Below are positions 43,597 through 51,453 of a stretch of DNA of 64,000 bases, piece after piece. Made by a program: the position numbers and the translations under genes. Position 1 is the first letter of the stretch. The number at the start of each line of letters is the position of its first letter. The notes beneath the pieces are model-generated. The model saw nothing but the letters and a program-made list of their open reading frames with translations. It was not told the origin of the DNA and ran no database searches. This stretch comes from Bacillus sp. CH140a_4T (GTDB lineage: Bacteria > Bacillota > Bacilli > Bacillales > Bacillaceae_G), in the NCBI RefSeq assembly GCF_008923725.1, contig NZ_WBPF01000021.1:375172-439171 (forward strand). Reading direction: 5' to 3'.

Positions 43597-46500
43597 TTAT
43601 TTCACTTTTAATTCAGACCATTTCACACTAATTTTGTCTGTCATCGTGCGAAGTAAATGTAATGGTGTATATGCACATTTTATTTTTATTGGCTTTCTAC
43701 GTATGCAATATCCATCCCCACTTAATAATTCTTGATCGATTTCAGCATGTGGAAGTTTCATATTAAAGAAATATACATCGTTATTGTGGGTCGTTCCTAA
43801 TAAATAACCTATACTTCTCTTTCTAATTTCTCCAAACCATTTTTCATGTGAAAAGCTATTTACACTAGATGTTGTAGCCGCCGTTAAAAAATGAACCCCT
43901 TTATTTTTACAATTTTGAACTATTAGTTCCATTTTATTTTTCGCCTCATAATCAGTTGATAATACCGTTAACATTTGATCAATATCATCAATTGCAATGA
44001 TTATTTTCTTATATGGAAACTCCACTGTTATGTTTGGATCTATAGAAGGTACTACTGCTTCTCTATTATTTATTAGCTCTAACAATTCATCTAACATTTC
44101 TTTTAATTGCATATCATCTGTAACTCTCTTCTTCACATGAGGTAAATCTCCAAGAGCTAATATGCCAGTAGGTCTTTCACCAAGGTCTACTAAGTATAGC
44201 TCAATCTTTTCTGGAGAGTACTGGTATGTAGTAGTGAAAAGAAGTGTTTGTAATAATGATGTTTTCCCGCCTTCTATTCTTCCACCAATAAATATATGAT
44301 TCATTTCGTCCAATGAAAAATTTTGCAAACGGATATCGTCTGTTTCAACTCCTGCAGAAATTTGAGTTGGTTCTAATTGCTCAACTATATCTTCTACAAA
44401 TATTTCTTTAGGAACCATTGGAATCTCTTTTGCTTTTTCACCATTCCATTCACTGCCCATTTTTTGAATAATCGTTTTTAATTGCTGTGAGTATTCTAAT
44501 TCACTTTCACCTATAAACGGCAGTGCTGCTTGGAACAATTCAGGTGGTTGTCCTTTCATTAACCCACGGCCAGTAGGAACTTCAATTAACGGGAAATTCG
44601 GTCTACCAACTAAACTAGGATATTCAGCTCTATCTTGCAATTCAAATGTAATTGCCATCGGTATATTATTACGAACACGATCAAACATATCAATTGTTTG
44701 ATTAAGTGAGAAATAGAAGTACACGCCATATGTGCTTGATTCGCGTAATAACATTTCTAATACTTCATTCTCTTTTTCGAATTCATTTTTAAATCTTATA
44801 TAACCATCTACCATTACAACGATAGCAGGAATTTTCTTTGCAACCATTCGATTATACATAGAGAATGACTTTGCACCGATATTAGAAAAACTCTCTTTTC
44901 TATACGTGATTTCCTTCTTTAAAAATCCGAATAGACGTTTCATTTTTTCATTTTCGTCCTCTTGTACAACCCCGCCTACATGAGGTAAATCTCTAAAATC
45001 TAAGAACATACGACCAAAATCAATAATATAAAAATTCACTTCTTCTGGTGTATGAGATACTGCTAGAGACATAATAATTGTTTGTAACATCGTTGTTTTT
45101 CCTGTTCCTGGCATACCATAAATATTTAAGTGTCCTTCTTGTAAATCTAACTTCAGCGGAAATTGCGCTTGATTTGCAACATCATCAATTAATCCTACTG
45201 TTACTTGTAAATATTCTTTTGATTTATTCCACTCAGCAATTGTCCAATCTTCCATAGCATAAAATTCTTTTAACAATAATTTTTCTGGTAATGGATCCAG
45301 CCAAGGTCCTGGTAATGCTTTAATATTTTCTTTTTCTGATACGCTCTGTACATATTGAATAAAAGCTTGTAGTTGTTTCGGACTATTTGTCATTGGTTTT
45401 GGACGCTTTTTCACTTTTATTCTTTCACCCGAGAGCTTAACTTCTGTAAAATCAACAATATCAAGAACTTTCTCTTCATCTGGATTATAAGGTGCTCCAC
45501 TCCATGCAGACTGGAATAATTCCAATACTTCATTGCTACCAACTTGGAGATACCCTCGTCCTGGTACATTAATTTTAGATGCATCTGGAATCTTTAACAT
45601 TTCACGACTATCCGCATCATCTTGTACACGTAAACAAATTCGAAAACGCGAGTTACTCCAAATCTTGTCATTTACAACCCCTGAAGGTTTTTGAGTTGCT
45701 AATAATAAATGAACTCCTAACGTTCTTCCTATTGCAGCGACACTAATTAGCTCGTCCATAAAGTCTGGTTGTTCCTTTTTCATTTGAGCAAACTCATCAA
45801 TAACAATAAATAAATGTGGTAAAGGTTCTTTTTCACGCCAGCTTGTTTCATAATATTCATCTAGATGCTGAACATTTCCAGCCTGAATGAATAATTTTTG
45901 TCTCCGCTCTAATTCTGCCTTTAATGAAATTCTGGCACGCTCAATTAAGTTTGGATCTTCTAAGTTCGTAATAGATGCAATAATATGCGGTAATCCCGCA
46001 AATGTGTTTGACATTCCACCACCTTTATAGTCGATAAGCATAAATGCCATCTCATGAGGATGATAGGTTGCCGCTAACGCGGCTATTATAGACTGAATCA
46101 CTTCACTTTTTCCTGATCCAGTTGTACCAGCCATTAGACCGTGCGGGCCATGCCCTTTTTTCTCTATTTTATCGTGAATATTTAGAAAAACAGGTTTACT
46201 TCCTTCTCTTACACCAATTGGAACCGGTAATGAAGTCGGATACCGATTTTCTTTCCATCTCTCTAGCACTTGTAACTCTTCCATGTTTTTAGCTTGAAAC
46301 AAATCTAAAAATGTTAATACTTTCGGAATGTTGGCTGCTGTAGAACTTTTCATTCGAATTGGAGCAATGTTTCGCGCTCCTAGCTCACATCGTTCGAATG
46401 AAAGTCGATCTACTTTAAAACTCGCACGCGTTGTTCCATTGTTTTCAGCTGAACTTGAAAACGTTTCTACTAACTCTCCATTTTCTCCATTTAAGCTTAT

Positions 46501-47604
46501 TACAAGATCACATTCCATCGGTAACCTTTCCCTTTGTTCTGCAAAAATAAATGTAGAAGCTCCTACACTTTCACCTTCTCTAAGTAACATTGGAGTTAAA
46601 GGATCATCCTCTAAAAATTCTCTCGCTGATAAGAAAAAGACATACATCGGAATTAAAGGAACTTTTGCATCCGCTTGCGCAGAAGAATTATATATTCTGC
46701 GCATATTAAGTGGAGTAAATAATACTTCTGCTAGTTTCTGTGCATCTTGTTGATTTTCAGATAAAAAGCGCATACTTCTCTGTTCATCCCATACGTGAGG
46801 AAGCCACCTCATCCAATCCCATTGTTTTTTTTCCTTTTCATGATAAAATGCTGCTATTTTCACTTCATTTGGTGCATGATGCGTCATAATTTGTGTCGTT
46901 ACAATTCGAATAAAGTTTAGTCTATCTTCTTTATTTCCAACTACACCAATTACATCGTTTTTTTTCAAAGAAATTGAAATGTGTCCATTTGGTATCGTAT
47001 TGAAATCCCTTTTCACATTTTGCGCTTCTGTAACTAATGGATTTTCTTCATAACCTTTCTGCTCAGGCACCTTCAATTCTACAAGGAATGGTCTTTCTCC
47101 TGTACCAATACGAATATCTAAAAAGTCTGGACTTTCAGGTGTACGCTCCCATAAATTACTTTCCCGATTTTCAATTCTTTGTACACTTTTTAATGGGCTT
47201 GGGTTTTGTGTAATTAAATATTTTGCTTGTTCAACCTTTAACGTATCTAATTCCACTCGATGCTTTTGAATTTGCTCTAAGTACCTTGTTTGTAATTGTT
47301 CAACCATTTGACGATGTTCTTTCTTTTTACGGAAATGCCCCATCGTTGTAATTATATATGATCCCAACATCGGAATACTTGAAACCATCATTAATGGCAT
47401 ATAACTTGCATTCATCTTCATAAATTTCATCATTACAAAATATAATACCAATGTTAAAACCGTCATCATTGCAGGCAGTAACATTGTTTCAATTGAAAAT
47501 TTCGGCTCCTCTGGTATATTTGGTGGATCATGAATAATAACATCCCCTGTCGGTATATCTACTTTCACACGCGGAGAGCGTTGAAAATACGGTGATTTTT
47601 GCAC
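43597..47604 (-). CDS. essC: EssC-like FtsK/SpoIIIE secretion ATPase without FHA domain
   Basis: The motor of type VII secretion. The protein is about 1335 residues from GTG 47604, which has AAGGAG nine bases upstream and sits just beyond the stop of the YukD-like gene; longer in-frame starts would lie inside that gene without ribosome sites. Two membrane helices (about 40-60 and 68-88) are followed by three ATPase domains: Walker A GTTGSGKS (493-500) with Walker B FIVIDEF, Walker A GMPGTGKT (830-837), and GGRIEGGKTS (1107-1116) with Walker B IAIDDID. The second domain's Walker B (VVMVDGY) lacks Glu, so the first is probably the active one. The FHA domains at the N terminus of S. aureus EssC and B. 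subtilis YukB are absent. Confidence 0.9.
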   Translation of the reverse strand: MQKSPYFQRSPRVKVDIPTGDVIIHDPPNIPEEPKFSIETMLLPAMMTVLTLVLYFVMMKFMKMNASYMPLMMVSSIPMLGSYIITTMGHFRKKKEHRQMVEQLQTRYLEQIQKHRVELDTLKVEQAKYLITQNPSPLKSVQRIENRESNLWERTPESPDFLDIRIGTGERPFLVELKVPEQKGYEENPLVTEAQNVKRDFNTIPNGHISISLKKNDVIGVVGNKEDRLNFIRIVTTQIMTHHAPNEVKIAAFYHEKEKKQWDWMRWLPHVWDEQRSMRFLSENQQDAQKLAEVLFTPLNMRRIYNSSAQADAKVPLIPMYVFFLSAREFLEDDPLTPMLLREGESVGASTFIFAEQRERLPMECDLVISLNGENGELVETFSSSAENNGTTRASFKVDRLSFERCELGARNIAPIRMKSSTAANIPKVLTFLDLFQAKNMEELQVLERWKENRYPTSLPVPIGVREGSKPVFLNIHDKIEKKGHGPHGLMAGTTGSGKSEVIQSIIAALAATYHPHEMAFMLIDYKGGGMSNTFAGLPHIIASITNLEDPNLIERARISLKAELERRQKLFIQAGNVQHLDEYYETSWREKEPLPHLFIVIDEFAQMKKEQPDFMDELISVAAIGRTLGVHLLLATQKPSGVVNDKIWSNSRFRICLRVQDDADSREMLKIPDASKINVPGRGYLQVGSNEVLELFQSAWSGAPYNPDEEKVLDIVDFTEVKLSGERIKVKKRPKPMTNSPKQLQAFIQYVQSVSEKENIKALPGPWLDPLPEKLLLKEFYAMEDWTIAEWNKSKEYLQVTVGLIDDVANQAQFPLKLDLQEGHLNIYGMPGTGKTTMLQTIIMSLAVSHTPEEVNFYIIDFGRMFLDFRDLPHVGGVVQEDENEKMKRLFGFLKKEITYRKESFSNIGAKSFSMYNRMVAKKIPAIVVMVDGYIRFKNEFEKENEVLEMLLRESSTYGVYFYFSLNQTIDMFDRVRNNIPMAITFELQDRAEYPSLVGRPNFPLIEVPTGRGLMKGQPPELFQAALPFIGESELEYSQQLKTIIQKMGSEWNGEKAKEIPMVPKEIFVEDIVEQLEPTQISAGVETDDIRLQNFSLDEMNHIFIGGRIEGGKTSLLQTLLFTTTYQYSPEKIELYLVDLGERPTGILALGDLPHVKKRVTDDMQLKEMLDELLELINNREAVVPSIDPNITVEFPYKKIIIAIDDIDQMLTVLSTDYEAKNKMELIVQNCKNKGVHFLTAATTSSVNSFSHEKWFGEIRKRSIGYLLGTTHNNDVYFFNMKLPHAEIDQELLSGDGYCIRRKPIKIKCAYTPLHLLRTMTDKISVKWSELKVK

Positions 47605-47635
47605 AAAACATTTCTCCTTCCCCATCCAAAAACTA

Positions 47636-47998
47636 TTACTCAATGATTTTCCATACATAATCTTCTTCACTAGAAGACATACCTTGTTTAACAGGTTCAT
47701 TATAAACTTCTTCTGCCGGCATCATTTCAAAAGAAGGGATAATTGTCCCTTTTTTATGTAGTATTACATATTGTCCATCCCACACATCATTATCGCGCAA
47801 CGTTTCATCATTTCGAATAGAATGCCATTCTTCTTTATCTTTTGCCACTCTAATTTCATAAATCCCGCTTAATGCTTCATCTATTTTTTCATGATGTAAA
47901 ATTGCTTCAATAATTTGTACCGCTTTCACGTCATTTGGAATTGCAATATCAATTTCTTCATTTGACTGTTTTATGTATGTCACAATAATCTCTTCCAC
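47636..47998 (-). CDS. YukD/EsaB-like ubiquitin-fold protein
   Basis: The 120-residue protein starts at GTG 47998 with AAAGGTG upstream. The first 80 residues fit a ubiquitin-like fold (IIVTYIKQSNEEIDIAIP, then DVKAVQIIEAIL and a closing GQYVILHKKGTI strand), and the remaining 40 are an acidic extension not present in the roughly 80-residue YukD and EsaB. EsaB is required for type VII secretion in S. aureus in a role that is not fully known. It lies between the PP2C and essC genes, so its assignment rests mainly on fold impression and context. Confidence 0.65.
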   Translation of the reverse strand: MEEIIVTYIKQSNEEIDIAIPNDVKAVQIIEAILHHEKIDEALSGIYEIRVAKDKEEWHSIRNDETLRDNDVWDGQYVILHKKGTIIPSFEMMPAEEVYNEPVKQGMSSSEEDYVWKIIE

Positions 47999-48027
47999 GT
48001 TTATTCACCTTTTTTCCATCATGTTTG

Positions 48028-48801
48028 TTACCAAGAAACATCTAAAAATGAAATATCATCGCTTGTCGGAGAGTTCTGTGCCCTCTCAATTTCTTTTAAC
48101 ACTTCCTCAAAGTTATACTGCTTAAGCGGTACAAGTCCGTCTGAGTGAATAACTATCCGATTAGCTTCTTGTCTTGATAATGTCTTTGAAAAAACCGCCA
48201 ATTCCCCACCAATAATGCCTCGCTGTGTAGACCATCTTTTCTCTATATTTCTCTTAAACTTCATTACATTCGAACAATTCTCCTTATCTTGAAACAATTG
48301 TACAAATGAATCGCCATGTGTAACTATCGTTATATTTGCTTTATCTTGATTTGGAATGCGTTCTATTTTCCCTCCAATAAACATCGTTTCACTACCTTGT
48401 TTTCGCTTTTCTTCCAAAACATCGCGTAGTAACCACGGTGTTTCTTCTGGCAATCGAAATGCACTCACTTCCTCTGAAGCTTCTTCTATCCAATTTTTTA
48501 ACTGTTCATTTAATAATGTAGCAATATCCAGTCCACTTTCTTGACATGTTTCAAACAAGTTTACTAACTTCATACCAAGAAATTTTGCAGCAATTTCACC
48601 ATGAAAAGACAGCCCTACACCATCACATAACGCAAATATGAAACTAGTTCCATTATCTAGAAATACTAGAAAGTCTTGTCCACTCTCGCTTAAATCCTGC
48701 GTTTCTTTTGCTCTTACATAGCTATATCGATAAGTAAAATGTTTAGTTTCCTCTTCTTGCAATACCGTTTCTTTCTCTTGAGATAGAATATATTTCATCA
48801 T
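48028..48801 (-). CDS. PP2C-like protein phosphatase (type VII-like locus)
   Basis: The 257-residue protein has the PP2C metal-ligand pattern: Asp43 in SGQDFLVF, Asp60 in FALCDGVG, an Asp in IVIHSDGLVP (about 218) and an Asp in SDDISFLDV near the C terminus. All expected Mn/Mg ligands are present, so it is probably active on phospho-Ser/Thr. No membrane segment is seen. It lies between the VWA and YukD-like genes, and the kinase-TPR protein of the same operon is its likely opposing enzyme. Start ATG 48801 follows AGGAGAG. Confidence 0.85.
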   Translation of the reverse strand: MMKYILSQEKETVLQEEETKHFTYRYSYVRAKETQDLSESGQDFLVFLDNGTSFIFALCDGVGLSFHGEIAAKFLGMKLVNLFETCQESGLDIATLLNEQLKNWIEEASEEVSAFRLPEETPWLLRDVLEEKRKQGSETMFIGGKIERIPNQDKANITIVTHGDSFVQLFQDKENCSNVMKFKRNIEKRWSTQRGIIGGELAVFSKTLSRQEANRIVIHSDGLVPLKQYNFEEVLKEIERAQNSPTSDDISFLDVSW

Positions 48802-48810
48802 ACTTCTCTC

Positions 48811-49575
48811 CTATCGAACCGGCGTTGCAGCAGACATTTGAAATCCAAGTGATACTAAGTCCGCATTCGTCCCAGGAAACATCATCACAGCACCATCTGC
48901 AATATGAAACCCATGTTCCATCATCATCTCACGATAGCTTTGAGGGATAGGCGATGAAAGTCTTTGCAACTTTGCACCATATTCATCTGTAATCTCTGTA
49001 TTTGGCATAATTCCTTCCCACTTCTTTATATTAGAAATTTGGTCTTGCATAATTTCATCTGAAATAAAAATGTTTTCAATTAGTACGTTTCCATCAGGTA
49101 CAGACATATTCATAATTCTTCGTACAATTAATTCTGGATCTTCACCAGTTGATGCCCCATCTGTCATATGACAGACAATAGGAGCTGGCCCGTCTTGTAA
49201 ATTTGGTAGTTCCTTTTGCAATAACTTCTCCACTACAGAGAAAGCTTTTGCTGTATCAGTTAAACGATGCGTTTGGATTTTTTCTAGTGGGCGAAGTCTT
49301 GCTACCTCGTCTATTGTTTTCACACCGCCCAATAAATCAAAAACATGATCGCTATAGGCTAAAATAGATAACTTATATCTCGGAAGCAAGCGACTACCTT
49401 TTGTTGAACGAAATACCATTTGGCGAATCGCTAAAGAAAGAGCATCCGTTACAATATCAATTCTTCTTTTTTCTTCTCCGCCTGCATCCATCATTTGGTT
49501 CATTGATGCGCTTACATCAAGAAGATAAATTATATAAGCTGGTGTTTGCTGTGTTGCTTGAGTTTGATATAACAT
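48811..49575 (-). CDS. VWA domain protein, TerY-like (type VII-like locus)
   Basis: The 254-residue protein is a single von Willebrand factor A domain with a complete MIDAS: DVSAS (Asp20, Ser22, Ser24), a Thr/Asp pair in HRLTDTAKAF and the Asp of MTDGAS. No signal peptide is seen, so it is probably cytoplasmic. VWA proteins of this type pair with PP2C and Ser/Thr kinase genes (the TerY-P triads, also E. coli yegL-yegK-yegI). It is the first gene of the locus, starting at ATG 49575 with GGAAGGG eight bases upstream and a promoter before it. Confidence 0.85.
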   Translation of the reverse strand: MLYQTQATQQTPAYIIYLLDVSASMNQMMDAGGEEKRRIDIVTDALSLAIRQMVFRSTKGSRLLPRYKLSILAYSDHVFDLLGGVKTIDEVARLRPLEKIQTHRLTDTAKAFSVVEKLLQKELPNLQDGPAPIVCHMTDGASTGEDPELIVRRIMNMSVPDGNVLIENIFISDEIMQDQISNIKKWEGIMPNTEITDEYGAKLQRLSSPIPQSYREMMMEHGFHIADGAVMMFPGTNADLVSLGFQMSAATPVR

Positions 49576-49628
49576 GTTTCATACCCTTCCATACATTATT
49601 ATATGAACTTTTTTTATATTCATATTTC

Positions 49629-49658
49629 ATTATAACTTATGAATTTTCTTTTTCTCAA
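49629..49658 (-). promoter_or_regulatory. candidate promoter of the type VII-like operon
   Basis: TTGAGA (49653-49658) and TATAAT (49629-49634) with an 18-base spacer lie about 55 bases upstream of the VWA start codon. Confidence 0.6.
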
Positions 49659-49732
49659 TTCATTATAAAATGTTCTTAATATAATTTACATATTTTCACA
49701 CAAAAAATTTATTCCTTTTAACATATGTTGAA

Positions 49733-49773
49733 AATAATACACCCCTTCTATACTATAGAAGGGGTGTATTATT
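49733..49773 (-). terminator. terminator of the aspartyl-tRNA synthetase gene
   Basis: A 19-bp perfect stem (AATAATACACCCCTTCTAT and its complement) with a three-base loop lies at the stop codon. Confidence 0.85.
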
Positions 49774-51070
49774 ACGGTATAAGACGTGTACAATCTCTCG
49801 GAAAAGCACTCGCCTCTCGTACATTTTTTAATTCTAATAGTTTGTATACAACTCTCTCTAATCCAATTCCAAAACCACCATGCGGGGGACAACCGTATCG
49901 GAATGTATTTAAATAAGATTGAAATTCATCTGGATGTAACCCTTTTTCTTTAAAAGAAGCAAGTAATATATCATAATTATGAATTCGTTGTGCCCCTGAT
50001 GTTATTTCTAATCCCTTATATAATAAGTCGAATGAATCAGTAATAGATGAATTCTCTTTATTCGGCATCGTATACATCGGCCTAGCTTCTTTCGGATAAT
50101 GCGTAATGAAAACTAACTCACTCTTATATGTTTCCTTCACGTATTTTCCTAGTAACTTTTCACCTTCTGTATCTAAATCCCCAATTGGCGATTCTTTCCG
50201 GTACTTATTTTTCAAAATTTCTTGCGCCTCTAACAATGTGATTTTAGGTATTTCTGTAATAACAGGTACTTCTATTTGTAAAAGTTGTAGTTCTTTTTCA
50301 CAGTTTTTTGCTACTTGTTGAAACATATATCGTAAAACATCCGTTTCTAATTGCATCACTTCATAAAAATCATGAATAAATCCAAGTTCTACGTCTAACG
50401 ATATATATTCATTCAAATGACGGGAAGAATTATGATGCTCCGCTCTGTAAACAGGAGCAACTTCAAAAACACGTTCTAACCCTCCAGCTACCATCATTTG
50501 TTTATAAAACTGTGGTGATTGTGCTAAATAAGCTTCTTTTTGAAAGTATGGAAGTTTAAAAACATTCGCTCCTCCTTCTGCCCCTTGCGAAACAATTTTC
50601 GGAGTAAATATACGTGTGAAATCTTTCTCTATAAGAAATTCACTAAAGCTCTGAACGAGTGTAGATTTCACTTTAAATATCACCGCGGTTCGCTCATGTC
50701 TTAATGATAATACCCGCTCATTCAGTAGTTGATCTAAACCAACTTGTAACTTCTTTTTATTTATTTCAAACGGAAGTGGTTCTGCGCCATTTAATATTTT
50801 CACTTCGTGAGCAAGCACTTCAACCCCTAATTCTGTTTTCGAAGTCTCTACTATTTGACCTACTACTTGAACAACACTTTCCACATCTACCTTATATCCA
50901 GCTAACTCATTTTCTAATACACATTGCATAACTCCCGATCGATCTCTTATTAATAAAAAACTAACATTACCTAGATGACGAATCTTTTTTACCCATCCTT
51001 GCAGTAATACAACCTTTCCGCTTTGCCCTGTACATTCTTTTGTGAGTGAACGCTTCATTATTGAAACCAT
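49772..51070 (-). CDS. aspS: archaeal-type aspartyl-tRNA synthetase (AspRS2, probably non-discriminating)
   Basis: The 432-residue class II synthetase lacks the GAD insertion domain of the roughly 590-residue bacterial AspRS and therefore belongs to the archaeal/eukaryotic-type AspRS or AsnRS-like group. An N-terminal OB-fold anticodon domain (about 18-105) is followed by the catalytic domain with motif 2 FEVAPVYRAEHHNSSRH and motif 3 GFGIGLERVVYKL. Enzymes of this kind often charge both tRNA-Asp and tRNA-Asn with Asp, the latter being amidated by GatCAB. A T-box with a GAC specifier controls it. The start is ATG 51070 with GGAGGG eight bases upstream. Whether it is discriminating needs biochemical data. 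Confidence 0.85.
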   Translation of the reverse strand: MVSIMKRSLTKECTGQSGKVVLLQGWVKKIRHLGNVSFLLIRDRSGVMQCVLENELAGYKVDVESVVQVVGQIVETSKTELGVEVLAHEVKILNGAEPLPFEINKKKLQVGLDQLLNERVLSLRHERTAVIFKVKSTLVQSFSEFLIEKDFTRIFTPKIVSQGAEGGANVFKLPYFQKEAYLAQSPQFYKQMMVAGGLERVFEVAPVYRAEHHNSSRHLNEYISLDVELGFIHDFYEVMQLETDVLRYMFQQVAKNCEKELQLLQIEVPVITEIPKITLLEAQEILKNKYRKESPIGDLDTEGEKLLGKYVKETYKSELVFITHYPKEARPMYTMPNKENSSITDSFDLLYKGLEITSGAQRIHNYDILLASFKEKGLHPDEFQSYLNTFRYGCPPHGGFGIGLERVVYKLLELKNVREASAFPRDCTRLIP

Positions 51071-51131
51071 TATATTTCCCTCCAGTAATTTTATATTTAT
51101 TTACGTTATTGTTGTCATCGTCATCATCCAC
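50967..51131 (-). CDS. possible Asp/Asn-rich leader peptide overlapping the start of aspS
   Basis: Between the T-box terminator and aspS a near-perfect Shine-Dalgarno AAAGGAGGTGA (51138-51148) precedes a GTG at 51131 by six bases. The frame reads Val(Met) followed by five Asp and three Asn codons, then VNKYK, and runs 54 codons, passing through the aspS ribosome site and start in another frame. An alternative ATG at 51127 would give the octapeptide MMTMTTIT, but its spacing from the SD is poorer. If translated in the first frame, ribosomes would sense Asp and Asn supply. Confidence 0.45.
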   Translation of the reverse strand: MDDDDDNNNVNKYKITGGKYNGFNNEAFTHKRMYRAKRKGCITARMGKKDSSSR

Positions 51132-51157
51132 GGTCACTCACCTCCTTTCAAAGAATA

Positions 51158-51393
51158 CAAAAATCCGCCCCTATAAATAGGGACGGATTTTTCCGCGGTA
51201 CCACCCAAATTGTCATAATGACCATCTTAGCCCTGATAACGGTAGGTACCGTTTGCTTTTACTAATTATCACGTTCAAAGCAACACTCACAGGTGTCCTT
51301 CCATCATGCGGTATCGCAATCTTCTCAGCAACCGATTGCTCTCTGTAGACCTTTGCATCATGTACTTTTCCTGATCATCACTTTTTATATTTA
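51158..51393 (-). promoter_or_regulatory. T-box riboswitch of aspS, specifier GAC (Asp)
   Basis: The leader on the complement has AGAGAGCAATCGGTTGCTG, the specifier region GGAAGGACACCTGTGAG with GAC at 51295-51297, the T-box TTTGGGTGGTACCGCGG (near 51191-51210) and a terminator with AATCCGTCCCTA/TAGGGGCGGATT arms and a T-run. No AAC occurs at the specifier position, so uncharged tRNA-Asp is the predicted ligand. Confidence 0.9.
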
Positions 51394-51399
51394 CAGAGT

Positions 51400-51428
51400 A
51401 TTCTATCTCTTTGTTTTATAAAACGCAA
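51400..51428 (-). promoter_or_regulatory. promoter of the aspS T-box leader
   Basis: TTGCGT (51423-51428) and TAGAAT (51400-51405) are separated by 17 bases. Confidence 0.6.
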
Positions 51429-51453
51429 GCCTTTTTACATATATTTTGATTTT

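Noticed and set aside
47605-47700. ATG at 47700 as start of essC
   Set aside because: It lies within the YukD-like gene and has no Shine-Dalgarno, whereas the GTG at 47604 has AAGGAG at nine bases.
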